Shown: positions 16,766 to 24,778 of the stretch, in pieces
How positions within the stretch are numbered: the first letter of the stretch is position 1
How the letters are laid out: each line of letters begins with the position of its first letter
Origin: Bacteroides eggerthii
GTDB taxonomy: Bacteria > Bacteroidota > Bacteroidia > Bacteroidales > Bacteroidaceae
Assembly: GCF_025146565.1 (NCBI RefSeq)
Contig: NZ_CP102258.1
Span: 1,458,001 to 1,522,000 of the forward strand
Length of the DNA stretch: 64,000 bases
Direction of reading: 5' to 3'
Position numbers and translations under genes: made by a program
Notes under the pieces: model-generated
What the model was told of the DNA's origin: nothing
Seen by the model: only the letters and a program-made list of their open reading frames with translations
The model's database searches: none

Positions 16766-18619
16766 CTATTCTGCTTCGCTGATTGAGTTGTCAATCACTT
16801 TAATTTTCTGCTTCACCAATTCGATGTCACTCTTTAACTTTTCCACTTTACGGTTAAGCTCTGTCAGCAAGTTGCTGCCTTTCTTGGAAGATGTTGTCAG
16901 AAAGCCCAGATTGTTTTCGTAGGTCTGCAATTCATTTTTCATATTTTCGCAGGCACGTACCAGCTTTTCCCGTTCGCGGTAGAGGGCTTGCGGGCTACCT
17001 TCCTGGATATTGCTGATAGACGATTTGAAGTTACTCAGCTTCTTGTTGGAAGCGCTGATGTTGAAACGTTCAAACAATTTGTCTATCTGTCCATGGTATT
17101 GTTTGTATATCTTATCCTTTTCTTTGAAAGGTACATGCCCTACGCTATTCCATTCTTTCATAAGTTCACGAACCAATAGCGTAGCCTCTTCTACATCCAT
17201 TGTTTCATCAATGGCAGTTAGCTTTTCGATAATGACTTTCTTTTTTTCCAGGTTCTCTTGTTCAACGGAACGTTGCGAAGAGGTTGCTTTGTTCTTTTGT
17301 TCAAAGAAATAGTCACAGGCAGAAATGAACCGTTTCCATATAGTGTCTGAGTATTTCTTGGCAACGGGACCTACTGTTTTCCATTCCTTTTGCAGTTTGG
17401 TCAACTCTTCTGCCGTTGTTTTCCAATCGGTACTGTCTTTCAAGGCTTCTGCTTTTTCGCATAAGATGCGTTTCTTCTCCAGATTTTCGTTCATGCCTTC
17501 TTTCAGGGACTTGAAGAATTCGCCTTTCTTTTGGAAGAACTCATCGCATGCTTTGCGGAAGCGTTCAAATATCTTCACGTTCATCTTTTGCGGGGCAAAA
17601 CCGATGGTTTTCCATTTATTTTGCAAGGCAATGATTTCCTGTGTCTTGTTTTCCCAAGAAGAGAAGTTGGTGAGCTCGTTGTAATCAATGGCTTCGATGA
17701 TTTCACAAATTACGGTCTTTTGATCGAGATTGTGTTGCTCAGTCTCTTTCAGGGCTTCAAAGTGTTGTTGGTGGCGACGGTTTACAGTCGTGGAGGCTGC
17801 CTTGAAACGCGCCCATATTTCATCGCGTAATTCTTTTGCCACCGGGCCTGTATCGCGGAATTCCTGATGCAGCTTCTGCAATTGGTGGAAAGCGGAGACC
17901 ACATCCGGTTCGTCGGCCAATTTTTCAGCGGCTTCGCAAAGATGGTTCTTTATTTCAAGGTTCTTCTTGAAATCATATTCACGAAACTCATTGTTCAGCT
18001 TTAAGAGGTCGTAGAATTTTTCGACATACAGTTGATAATTCTTCCACAACTCATTTACTTTGGCTTGGGGCACAACTTTCACTTCATTCCATTGCTGTTG
18101 CAATTTCTTGAACTCTGTATAGTTCTTGTTGGCATCTTCAGGAGACTCTACCAATTCCTTTAGTTCCTCAATGATAGAAAGCTTGATTTGCAGGTTGAGT
18201 TCTTTCTGTTTCTCTTGCTCTGCATTGAGCGCACTTCTTTTTTCTTTGATGACGGACATGGTATTCTTGAATTCCTCTTCCAAAGCATCGGCTTGTGGAA
18301 CAAACTCTTCAATAATTCCTCCATTCTCAACGAATAGCTTCTTTGCAGCTTCCTGCTCGGAGTTATGTAGTTTGTAGAAAGCCTGTTTCAAGCTGTCTAT
18401 TTCCGATTTGGCTGCGTTTTCTACATCCGTCGCAATTTCTTTAAGCTTATTCAGGATTTCTTCTTTTGTGAGCTTTTGAACAGATTCGGCCGGCTTGTCT
18501 GTCAAGGTTGCTTCAGCTGAAGTTTCTGTTGTTGCCGGCTCAGAAACCTCTGCTGTTTTCTTGTCTTCTTCTAATTCCACCGCTTTGTCGGGGAGATTAG
18601 TGTCATGAGTGTCCGTCAT
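16766..18619 (-). CDS. DUF349 repeat protein, coiled-coil rich
   Basis: A 617-residue cytoplasmic protein built of repeated DUF349 helical units. Variants of LQKEWKTVGPVAKK, LQNKWKTIGFAPQK and LMKEWNSVGHVPFK recur about every 70 residues. The N-terminus is acidic and threonine-rich (TTETSAEATLTDKPAES), and the last 60 residues are a predicted coiled coil. The repeats are lysine- and glutamate-rich with no catalytic motif. DUF349 proteins are widespread and their biochemical role is not established. It is monocistronic, with its own terminator. Confidence 0.88.
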   Translation of the reverse strand: MTDTHDTNLPDKAVELEEDKKTAEVSEPATTETSAEATLTDKPAESVQKLTKEEILNKLKEIATDVENAAKSEIDSLKQAFYKLHNSEQEAAKKLFVENGGIIEEFVPQADALEEEFKNTMSVIKEKRSALNAEQEKQKELNLQIKLSIIEELKELVESPEDANKNYTEFKKLQQQWNEVKVVPQAKVNELWKNYQLYVEKFYDLLKLNNEFREYDFKKNLEIKNHLCEAAEKLADEPDVVSAFHQLQKLHQEFRDTGPVAKELRDEIWARFKAASTTVNRRHQQHFEALKETEQHNLDQKTVICEIIEAIDYNELTNFSSWENKTQEIIALQNKWKTIGFAPQKMNVKIFERFRKACDEFFQKKGEFFKSLKEGMNENLEKKRILCEKAEALKDSTDWKTTAEELTKLQKEWKTVGPVAKKYSDTIWKRFISACDYFFEQKNKATSSQRSVEQENLEKKKVIIEKLTAIDETMDVEEATLLVRELMKEWNSVGHVPFKEKDKIYKQYHGQIDKLFERFNISASNKKLSNFKSSISNIQEGSPQALYREREKLVRACENMKNELQTYENNLGFLTTSSKKGSNLLTELNRKVEKLKSDIELVKQKIKVIDNSISEAE

Positions 18620-18734
18620 TTGTATTTACTTTTTAGAAACGGGATGCCCCGTTCGGGTTACATTAGGTTACAAATTAATGAAATAAAATGATTACTTCAT
18701 ACTTTTTTCATTGTTTTTTTTCGATTTTACCGTT

Positions 18735-20081
18735 TCAGGCCAATAATACGGTGATGCCCATATACATCATCATACCGATAATGTCATTGGTGATGGAGAT
18801 AAACGGGCCTGTGGCGATAGCCGGATCTACTTTCAGCTTTTCGAGTGTCATCGGTACCAGTGTCCCGAATATGGAGGCGAACATAACAACGGCAAACAGG
18901 CTGATGGATACTGAATAGGTCACAGTGGCCGTACCTCCGAACCGTACAAAGTTGTATATGTATACCAATAGCGATATGATAGTCGCATTGATCAGGGCCA
19001 CTATGGATTCTTTGGCTATCTGCTTGAATGTATCTTTGGCATCCAGGGAACTGTTGGCAAGGCCCTGCACGATAATTGCGGAGGATTGGGTTCCCACGTT
19101 TCCGCCCGTACCGCCAATCAGAGGGATATACAGTGCCATTTCGGGATGTGCGGCAAAGGTTGCGTCAAAGTTTCCTAATATCATGGAGTTGCCGATGCCG
19201 CCCAGCATGCCGATAAGCAACCAGGGAAGGCGTGCGGAGGTTTGGCGCATGACGTTGTCGTCCGTCTCTACGTCTTGTGACAAACCGGATGCTAACTGGT
19301 AGTCGCGTTCCGATTGTTCGCGAACCTCGTCCATAACGTCGTCTACGGTGATTTGTCCTACCAAACGGCCTATGCTGTCGATGACGGGGACTGCCACCAA
19401 GTCGTATTTCTCGATAATCTGTACCACTTCGTCTGTGGGGGTGTCTACATGAACGGAAATAGGGTCTTTCCTCATTACATGTTTCACTTTGGAGACGGAA
19501 GGGGAGGTGATCATCTTTTTTAGCGGAAAAACACCTTGCAGGCGTTCGTCGTCATCAATGACGTAGACATAGTAGATTTCATCCAATTGCTCAGCCTGCA
19601 AGCGCATCTCCTTCAGACATTCCGGCATACTCCAGTTTTCATTGACGGTAACCATCTCCGTACCCATTAAACCGCCGGCGGTATCTTCGTCATATTTCAG
19701 CAGGTCGACGATGTCTCCAGCTTGTTCGATGTCTTCAATATGGGAGAGGACTTCCTCTTGTTTGTCCTCGTCGAGGTCGCGCATCAGGTCTACGGCATCG
19801 TCCGTATCCATGTAGTCTACAAAGCGTTTGGCAATGGTTTCCGAAGGCAGGAGCTCCAAAAAGTCTCTTCGGACGTCTTCATCCATTTCTACCAGTACGT
19901 CGGCGGCTGTTTCGTTGTCGAGGAGACGATAAACGAAGCGTGCTTCTTCGGGCGCGAGGTCATTACACAGTTCGGCAATATCTGCCGGATGCAGGTCGAT
20001 GAGGAGCGCCTTGACATTGTCTGCGTCTTTCTGCTCTATAAAGCTTTTGACTTTATCTATGTATTCTTCGTCTATTTCCAT
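18735..20081 (-). CDS. mgtE: Magnesium transporter MgtE
   Basis: A 448-residue Mg2+ channel/transporter. It has an N-terminal superhelical MgtE_N domain (about 1-125), paired CBS domains (about 130-255, with MRKDPISVHVDTPTDEVV) and five C-terminal membrane helices. The family pore sequence GGTGGNVGTQSSAIIVQGLA is intact. Acidic residues in the N and CBS domains form the Mg2+ sensor in this family. It lies 56 bp downstream of rsmA on the same strand and may be co-transcribed. Confidence 0.95.
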   Translation of the reverse strand: MEIDEEYIDKVKSFIEQKDADNVKALLIDLHPADIAELCNDLAPEEARFVYRLLDNETAADVLVEMDEDVRRDFLELLPSETIAKRFVDYMDTDDAVDLMRDLDEDKQEEVLSHIEDIEQAGDIVDLLKYDEDTAGGLMGTEMVTVNENWSMPECLKEMRLQAEQLDEIYYVYVIDDDERLQGVFPLKKMITSPSVSKVKHVMRKDPISVHVDTPTDEVVQIIEKYDLVAVPVIDSIGRLVGQITVDDVMDEVREQSERDYQLASGLSQDVETDDNVMRQTSARLPWLLIGMLGGIGNSMILGNFDATFAAHPEMALYIPLIGGTGGNVGTQSSAIIVQGLANSSLDAKDTFKQIAKESIVALINATIISLLVYIYNFVRFGGTATVTYSVSISLFAVVMFASIFGTLVPMTLEKLKVDPAIATGPFISITNDIIGMMMYMGITVLLA

Positions 20082-20137
20082 ATTTTTAATGATGTGCTAA
20101 TGTCATTAATGTGCCAATCTTACTGATTGGCTGTGCA

Positions 20138-20923
20138 TTATTCGCGTAATGCCTGTTCCACTCGGTTGGTCAGCTCGATGAACTCTTGTACGGACAGCTG
20201 TTCGGGACGTTTATTGAAAAGAACGTCTTCGGTTAGCGGGCAATCTTTGCCGAGTATCGGTTTTATGGAATTGCGCAGGGTTTTCCGGCGCTGGTTGAAC
20301 GTTGTTTTTACAACCTGTTTGAATAATTTTTCGTCACATCCCAGTTGTTGCGTATCATTGCGCGTCATGCGGATGACAGCGCTTTTTACTTTCGGAGGCG
20401 GGTTGAATACGTGTTCATGTACAGTAAAGAGATATTCCACGCGGTACCACGCCTGTATCAGTACGCTCAGAATGCCGTACGTCTTACTGCCCGGACCGGC
20501 TGCTATGCGTTCGGCTACTTCTTTCTGTATCATGCCCGTACAGCATGGGATCAGATCCTTATTGTCCAGCATCTTGAAGAATATCTGACTGGATATGTTA
20601 TAGGGATAGTTGCCCGTCAGTACGAAAGGCTGCCCGTCGAATAGGCGCTGAAGGTTCATTTTCAGAAAGTCATCTTCTATGATGTGGTCCTCCAATTGCG
20701 GATAAGCTTCCCGTAGATAGGCCACTGATTCGTAATCTACTTCCACAACTTTCACTGTGCGTCCTTTGGGTAAAAGAAATTGCGTCAGTACCCCCATACC
20801 CGGTCCCACTTCCAGTACTGGGAGTTCGGGGCAGGCATCTACGGTATTGGCAATGTCTTGTGCCACTTTCAGATCTTTCAGAAAGTGCTGGCCGAGAAAC
20901 TTTTTAGGTTTAACTAATCTCAT
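20138..20923 (-). CDS. rsmA: 16S rRNA dimethyladenosine transferase RsmA (KsgA)
   Basis: A 261-residue SAM-dependent methyltransferase that dimethylates the two adjacent adenines in helix 45 of 16S rRNA. The N-terminal KKFLGQHFLKD, the SAM motif VLEVGPGMGVLTQFL and the catalytic TGNYPYNISSQIF are all present. The C-terminal domain has the typical FNQRRKTLRNSIKP. Its loss gives kasugamycin resistance in other bacteria. It is divergent from the UPF0104 gene. Confidence 0.96.
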   Translation of the reverse strand: MRLVKPKKFLGQHFLKDLKVAQDIANTVDACPELPVLEVGPGMGVLTQFLLPKGRTVKVVEVDYESVAYLREAYPQLEDHIIEDDFLKMNLQRLFDGQPFVLTGNYPYNISSQIFFKMLDNKDLIPCCTGMIQKEVAERIAAGPGSKTYGILSVLIQAWYRVEYLFTVHEHVFNPPPKVKSAVIRMTRNDTQQLGCDEKLFKQVVKTTFNQRRKTLRNSIKPILGKDCPLTEDVLFNKRPEQLSVQEFIELTNRVEQALRE

Positions 20924-20952
20924 GTATCAACTAAATCGTTACTTTTGCGGTT

Positions 20953-20960
20953 CAAAGGTA
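20953..20960 (-). promoter_or_regulatory. -7 box for rsmA-mgtE
   Basis: Minus-strand TACCTTTG matches TAnnTTTG, about 30 nt before the rsmA ATG. No good -33 element is visible. Confidence 0.45.
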
Positions 20961-21032
20961 ATCCTTTTCGGCGAATAATGAGTTACAAATCACAAATTAC
21001 GATGTGTGCCGGATGAATTTTAAAGGAAAACG

Positions 21033-22016
21033 ATGAATAAGATTATAAAAAAGACATTGAAAATCGTATTGCCCATTCTTTTGGGCGGATTTATCCTGTA
21101 TTGGGTGTATCGTGATTTTGATTTTGAACGCGCAAAAGAAGTGCTTCTGCATGGGACGGACTGGGGCTGGATGTTGCTTTCTCTGCTTTTTGGAGTGATG
21201 AGCCATGTGCTGCGCGGATGGCGCTGGCGGCAGACGCTGGAGCCGCTGGGGGCTTATCCTAAGAGGAGTGATTGTGTGGATGCCATTTTCATTTCTTATG
21301 CTGCCAATTTAATGCTTCCCCGTGTGGGAGAGGTGTCGCGTTGCGGTGTACTGGTCAAGTACGATGATGTCTCGTTTTCCAAGTCTTTGGGTACTGTGGT
21401 AACGGAGCGTTTGGTGGATACCTTGTGTATTCTTTTGATTACGGGGCTTACTTTTATGGCCCAGATGCCTGTGTTTCTCCGTTTTTTTCAGGAAACGGGT
21501 ACGAAAATTCCCTCGCTGATGCATCTGCTTACTTCCCCTTGGTTCTATGTTTCTTTGTTCTCTGTTATTGGAGTACTGGTACTTGCCTACTATCTGATGC
21601 GGATGCTTTCTTTCTTTGAGAAAGTGAAGGGGGTGGTGTTGAATGTATGTGAAGGGGTGATGTCACTTCGCAATGTGAAGAACATCCCGTTATTTGTTTT
21701 CTATACATTGTCTATATGGGGGTGCTATTTCTATCATTTCTACTTGACTTTCTATTGTTTCTCTTTTACAGAACATCTTAGTTTTCAGGCGGCAATGGTG
21801 ATGTTTGTAGGCGGAACCTTTGCCGTAATCGTTCCGACGCCTAATGGGGCGGGACCTTGGCACTTTGCAGTAATCACCATGATGATGCTTTATGGCGTGA
21901 GTGCTACTGATGCAGGTATATTTGCGTTGATTGTACATGGCATCCAGACATTGCTGGTCATAATACTCGGCATCTATGGGGCGTTGCACGTTTCAATGGC
22001 AAACCGTTCGAGGTAA
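21033..22016 (+). CDS. UPF0104 / flippase-like membrane protein
   Basis: A 327-residue protein with about eight hydrophobic segments, matching the family of lysylphosphatidylglycerol synthase membrane regions (UPF0104). Recognisable blocks are LRGWRWRQTLEPLG, YAANLMLPRVGEVSRCGVL and VIVPTPNGAGPWHF. It contains only the membrane domain, without the aminoacyltransferase domain of MprF, so it is more likely a lipid or glycolipid translocator or accessory protein than a lysyl-PG synthase. The substrate cannot be told from sequence. Confidence 0.82.
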   Translation: MNKIIKKTLKIVLPILLGGFILYWVYRDFDFERAKEVLLHGTDWGWMLLSLLFGVMSHVLRGWRWRQTLEPLGAYPKRSDCVDAIFISYAANLMLPRVGEVSRCGVLVKYDDVSFSKSLGTVVTERLVDTLCILLITGLTFMAQMPVFLRFFQETGTKIPSLMHLLTSPWFYVSLFSVIGVLVLAYYLMRMLSFFEKVKGVVLNVCEGVMSLRNVKNIPLFVFYTLSIWGCYFYHFYLTFYCFSFTEHLSFQAAMVMFVGGTFAVIVPTPNGAGPWHFAVITMMMLYGVSATDAGIFALIVHGIQTLLVIILGIYGALHVSMANRSR

Positions 22017-22162
22017 GAAAATCTCCTTTTCCGCAAAATCCCGTATTGGTGCAGAACTTTCTATATGATGTCGTATGTGTGTATGGGAGTATTGCGATAT
22101 ATGGAAGGAAGATCATGTTGACTTTTACAATTCCGATTAGAGGTATATTGGAAAATAACTCT

Positions 22163-22170
22163 TATATTTG
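22163..22170 (+). promoter_or_regulatory. -7 box for pepD
   Basis: TATATTTG matches TAnnTTTG. Transcription would begin about 12-15 nt before the ATG at 22191, a very short leader. Confidence 0.5.
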
Positions 22171-22190
22171 CGAAAACAACTTTTATAATT

Positions 22191-23648
22191 ATGAGTACAA
22201 TTTTGCAGTTGGCTCCACAAAATGTGTGGAAGCATTTCTATTCGCTGACTCAGATACCCCGTCCGTCTGGACATATGGAGCAAATAACTGAGTTTTTAAT
22301 AAGTTTCGGTAAGAGTTTAGGTTTGGAGTCATTTGTCGATGAGGTGGGCAATGTCATTATCCGTAAGCCTGCCACTCCGGGTATGGAAAACCGTAAAGGA
22401 GTTATTCTTCAGGCGCATATGGATATGGTGCCGCAGAAGAACAACGATACTGTTCACGACTTTACCAAAGATCCCATTGAAACATACATTGACGGTGATT
22501 GGGTAAAGGCCAAAGGCACTACGTTGGGTGCCGATAACGGCATGGGTGTGGCCGCCATTATGGCTGTACTTGAAGCAAAAGACCTGAAGCATGGTCCGCT
22601 GGAAGCATTGATTACTAAGGATGAGGAAACGGGTATGTATGGTGCATTCGGCTTGAAACCGGGTACACTGAAAGGCGAGATTTTGCTGAACCTCGATTCG
22701 GAAGACGAAGGAGAACTTTATATCGGTTGTGCAGGAGGAATTGATATCACAGCTACATTGGAATATAAAGAGGAAGAGCCCGCTGCCGATTTCGTGGCCC
22801 GTCAGATAATCTTGAAAGGCTTGCGCGGTGGACATTCCGGATTGGAGATCAATCAGGGACGAGGCAATGCCAATAAGTTGCTTGCCCGTATAGTGCATGA
22901 CTTGTTGATTGAATTCGATTGCCGTCTGTCGAGTTTTGAGGGCGGCAATATGCGTAATGCTATTCCGCGCGAGGCGCATGCTGTCTTGGTTTTCAATCCC
23001 GAAGATGTTGAAGGGTTGGAAGATTACATAAAGGAATATGAAGCATTGCTGAATACTGAGTATGCTCCAATTGAAGAAGGCATAACTTTGAAGTTGGAGA
23101 ATGTGGACTTGCCTGCTTTCATTGTTCCTGAAGAGATTCAGGATAATATGATTAGTGTGCTGATGGCTTGCCAGAACGGGGTGATGCGTATGATTCCTAC
23201 TGTTCCTGACACAGTGGAGACTTCTTCCAATCTGGCCATTGTAACGATTGGGGGCGGTAAAGCCGATGTCCGTATTCTCGCTCGCAGCTCTTGCGATACA
23301 ATGAAGGATTTCTTGGCAGACAGTTTGACGGCATGTTTCTCGATGGCAGGTATGAAAGTGGAACTGAGTGGCGCTTATTCTGGCTGGCAACCTAATGTCG
23401 ATTCTCCGATTTTGCATGCCATGACCTTGTCTTACAAGCAGCAATTTGGTGTAGAGCCGGCAGTGAAAGTGATCCATGCAGGTTTGGAGTGTGGCATTAT
23501 CGGTGCTAATTGTCCGGGACTCGATATGATTTCTTTCGGTCCTACATTGCGCTCACCACATTCACCGGATGAACGTGCATATATTCCTTCTGTTACAAAA
23601 TTCTACGATTTTCTGGTTGCAACACTGGAGCAGACTCCGGAAAAGTAA
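22191..23648 (+). CDS. pepD: Aminoacyl-histidine dipeptidase PepD (M20 family)
   Basis: A 485-residue cytosolic metallodipeptidase that hydrolyses Xaa-His dipeptides such as carnosine. Zinc-binding and catalytic blocks are visible: LQAHMDMVPQK, TTLGADNGMGVAAIMAVLE and the KDEETGMYGAFGL loop with the catalytic Glu. LRGGHSGLEINQGRGNA marks the dimerisation lid domain, and HAGLECGIIG and SFGPTLRSPHSPDE complete the C-terminal part. Length is normal. It is monocistronic, ended by a clear terminator 25 bp downstream. Confidence 0.95.
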   Translation: MSTILQLAPQNVWKHFYSLTQIPRPSGHMEQITEFLISFGKSLGLESFVDEVGNVIIRKPATPGMENRKGVILQAHMDMVPQKNNDTVHDFTKDPIETYIDGDWVKAKGTTLGADNGMGVAAIMAVLEAKDLKHGPLEALITKDEETGMYGAFGLKPGTLKGEILLNLDSEDEGELYIGCAGGIDITATLEYKEEEPAADFVARQIILKGLRGGHSGLEINQGRGNANKLLARIVHDLLIEFDCRLSSFEGGNMRNAIPREAHAVLVFNPEDVEGLEDYIKEYEALLNTEYAPIEEGITLKLENVDLPAFIVPEEIQDNMISVLMACQNGVMRMIPTVPDTVETSSNLAIVTIGGGKADVRILARSSCDTMKDFLADSLTACFSMAGMKVELSGAYSGWQPNVDSPILHAMTLSYKQQFGVEPAVKVIHAGLECGIIGANCPGLDMISFGPTLRSPHSPDERAYIPSVTKFYDFLVATLEQTPEK

Positions 23649-23671
23649 TTTTTCTTATATATAATAAGGAG

Positions 23672-23704
23672 AAAGCAGGGTATTGATGTGCCCTGCTTTT
23701 TTTT
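23672..23704 (+). terminator. Rho-independent terminator of pepD
   Basis: AAAGCAGGG (23672-23680) pairs with CCCTGCTTT (23691-23699) within a T-run ending at 23704. Confidence 0.88.
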
Positions 23705-23708
23705 ATTG

Positions 23709-23779
23709 CTGTCATCTTGTCTCCAGACTGTCAGAATTTCTTAGCCTTACTGTCAACTTGTCTTTTTCTTGTACCGTCA
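23709..23779 (+). repeat. Four spaced CTGTCA-type direct repeats upstream of the peptide cluster
   Basis: CTGTCA occurs at 23709, 23728 and 23750, and CCGTCA at 23774, giving spacings of 19, 22 and 24 bp, roughly two helical turns each. Copies 1 and 3 extend to CTGTCA-N-CTTGTCT. The repeats lie 70-135 bp upstream of a good promoter, where an activator or repressor array would be expected. Confidence 0.55.
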
Positions 23780-23811
23780 CTTTGAAGAAAATTGATTTAG
23801 GTCAATAAATA

Positions 23812-23889
23812 TGTTGTAAAACATAGTTTTCTATGTGAAATCACTTGTTATCTTGAACAAAGGCCTTATTTTTGTGTTGTAAAACATAG
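23812..23889 (+). promoter_or_regulatory. Paired 15-bp direct repeat flanking the peptide-cluster promoter
   Basis: TGTTGTAAAACATAG occurs identically at 23812-23826 and 23875-23889, 63 bp (about six turns) apart. One copy is upstream of the -33 box and the other lies immediately after the -7 box, over the expected start site. The upstream copy also forms a hairpin ACATAG-tttt-CTATGT. This layout resembles an operator pair used for looping repression. Confidence 0.6.
23844..23874 (+). promoter_or_regulatory. Promoter of the small-peptide cluster
   Basis: CTTG (23844-23847) and TATTTTTG (23867-23874) are separated by 19 bp, a textbook Bacteroides -33/-7 arrangement. Transcription is expected near 23881, about 70 nt before the first peptide start. 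Confidence 0.75.
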
Positions 23890-23950
23890 AAATAATAGGA
23901 TAACAGGTTATTTTTAAGAATAACAAGATTGATTTTAGGAGGATAACAAA

Positions 23951-24025
23951 ATGAAAAAGTTAAGAAAATTGTTCAGACATTTCGGCGAGGCCGATAAGAA
24001 CATTTGGGGTTATGTAATGCTTTAA
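23951..24025 (+). CDS. Small cationic peptide 1 (24 aa)
   Basis: ATG at 23951 is preceded by AGGAGG seven bases upstream, an unusually strong Shine-Dalgarno for Bacteroides. The product begins MKKLRKLFRHFGEADKN and ends GYVML. It has six Lys/Arg against two acidic residues, and the first eleven residues make a basic amphipathic helix. There is no cleavable signal peptide or Gly-Gly leader. It is the first of three tandem peptides between one promoter and one terminator. The family is unknown to me. An antimicrobial or membrane-active peptide, a toxin component or a regulator would each be speculation. Confidence 0.65.
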   Translation: MKKLRKLFRHFGEADKNIWGYVML

Positions 24026-24096
24026 GTATTCATCCCCTTTTTAAAGAGAGAATTTAGTTTTCAGTTTTCAAGGTGTTAGTTTAATTTTTTAAGGTT

Positions 24097-24189
24097 ATGA
24101 AAAAAAAGATTATGAGTTCATTCAGACGTATTCTCGCAGAGGTAGGTCGTAATGAGATGTTAATGATGGGATATACCATCAAAAAGTAA
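24097..24189 (+). CDS. Small cationic peptide 2 (30 aa)
   Basis: ATG AAA AAA AAG at 24097 to TAA at 24187-24189. The sequence starts MKKKIMSSFRRILAEVG and ends MMGYTIKK; it has eight basic and two acidic residues. Its N-terminal half aligns with peptide 3 (shared KK-I-x-SSFR and LA-x-VG), and it shares GY near its C-terminus with peptide 1. There is no Shine-Dalgarno; the leader is A/T-rich, typical for Bacteroides. Conservation of the frame against peptide 3, despite many nucleotide differences, supports real translation. Confidence 0.68.
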   Translation: MKKKIMSSFRRILAEVGRNEMLMMGYTIKK

Positions 24190-24230
24190 AGAAACAAAGT
24201 TTTCAGGGTATTAGTTTAATTTTTAAGATT

Positions 24231-24326
24231 ATGGGAAAAAAGATTGTAAGCTCTTTTAGAAACGTTCTTGCTAAAGTCGGCGAGAACTGGATTGAAGCAA
24301 TGAAGTATTATAACTACCCGAGATGA
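24231..24326 (+). CDS. Small cationic peptide 3 (31 aa)
   Basis: ATG GGA AAA AAG at 24231 to TGA at 24324-24326. It starts MGKKIVSSFRNVLAKVGEN, continues WIEAMKYY and ends NYPR, with six basic and four aromatic residues. It is a paralogue of peptide 2, with near-identical spacing of Phe9, Arg10, Leu13 and Gly17. A strong terminator starts 20 bp after its stop, closing the three-peptide unit. Confidence 0.68.
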   Translation: MGKKIVSSFRNVLAKVGENWIEAMKYYNYPR

Positions 24327-24345
24327 GTGTAGTAGCAGATAAGAT

Positions 24346-24388
24346 AGCGGGGGATATGTTCTGAGAATGTATCCCCCGCTTTTTTTTA
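24346..24388 (+). terminator. Rho-independent terminator of the peptide cluster
   Basis: AGCGGGGGATA (24346-24356) pairs perfectly with TATCCCCCGCT (24370-24380), followed by T8. Together with the promoter at 23844 it defines a transcript of about 500 nt. Confidence 0.92.
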
Positions 24389-24541
24389 TTATTGCAGGTA
24401 TTTATGTCAGTATATGCTTTGTTTTTTTATTTTTTCTAAAAAACGGTACAATGTGACTATTAATTTGTTATTTTTACAATGCACATTCATATAGTAAAGA
24501 TATGAGATGTTTGTATAGATGAGCCGATATAGCTTTACGGT

Positions 24542-24620
24542 TGAATTGCCATTAAAAGGCTTATAATAATATATTAAAAGGCTTTTAATATGCAATTATA
24601 AGCCTTTTAATAGTAATTCA
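24542..24620. repeat. 22-bp-period array of 17-bp palindromes inside an inverted repeat
   Basis: Three units start at 24551, 24573 and 24595, exactly 22 bp apart. Each is a 17-bp palindrome (ATTAAAAG-n-CTTTTAAT and close variants) plus 5 bp of spacer. Because the outer units are mutually complementary, 24542-24566 and 24596-24620 form a 25-bp stem with two mismatches around the perfect central palindrome (24571-24591). The rest of 24389-24778 is A/T-rich with no gene that I can support. Confidence 0.85.
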
Positions 24621-24778
24621 TCATAGGCAAGAGACGGACAGGTTCGGCGAGGGAATGGATATAAGGCGTATGAACTGTCAGGTTGGGATATGAATGAAGG
24701 TAATCATACAGAGAATTTTTTTTTGATTTGATTCTTGATTCGCATAAAAAACAAAAACTAATAACAAATAGAATAGCT

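Larger units (their letters stand above)
24063..24326 (+). repeat. Tandem duplication of a leader-plus-peptide unit (period about 135 bp)
   Basis: The leaders of peptides 2 and 3 share AGTTTTCA, GTnTTAGTTTAAT and TTTTAAGnTTATG in the same order (24063-24099 and 24198-24233), with one T indel. The following coding sequences align as KK-I-x-SSFR-x-x-LA-x-VG. Both non-coding leader and coding part are conserved, so the whole unit was duplicated and has diverged. Confidence 0.75.

Noticed and set aside
16988..17312. Plus-strand frames opposite the DUF349 gene
   Set aside because: They are shadow frames of a strongly coding Lys/Glu-rich sequence, which gives hydrophobic-looking antisense peptides.
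24407..24595. 62-codon minus-strand frame near the palindrome array
   Set aside because: It runs through the A/T-rich palindromic units themselves, so the open frame is a by-product of low GC and palindromy.
24542..24620. Reading the palindrome array as an ordinary terminator of the peptide cluster
   Set aside because: A perfect terminator with T8 already lies at 24346-24388, the array is about 150 bp further on, and it has no U-tract.
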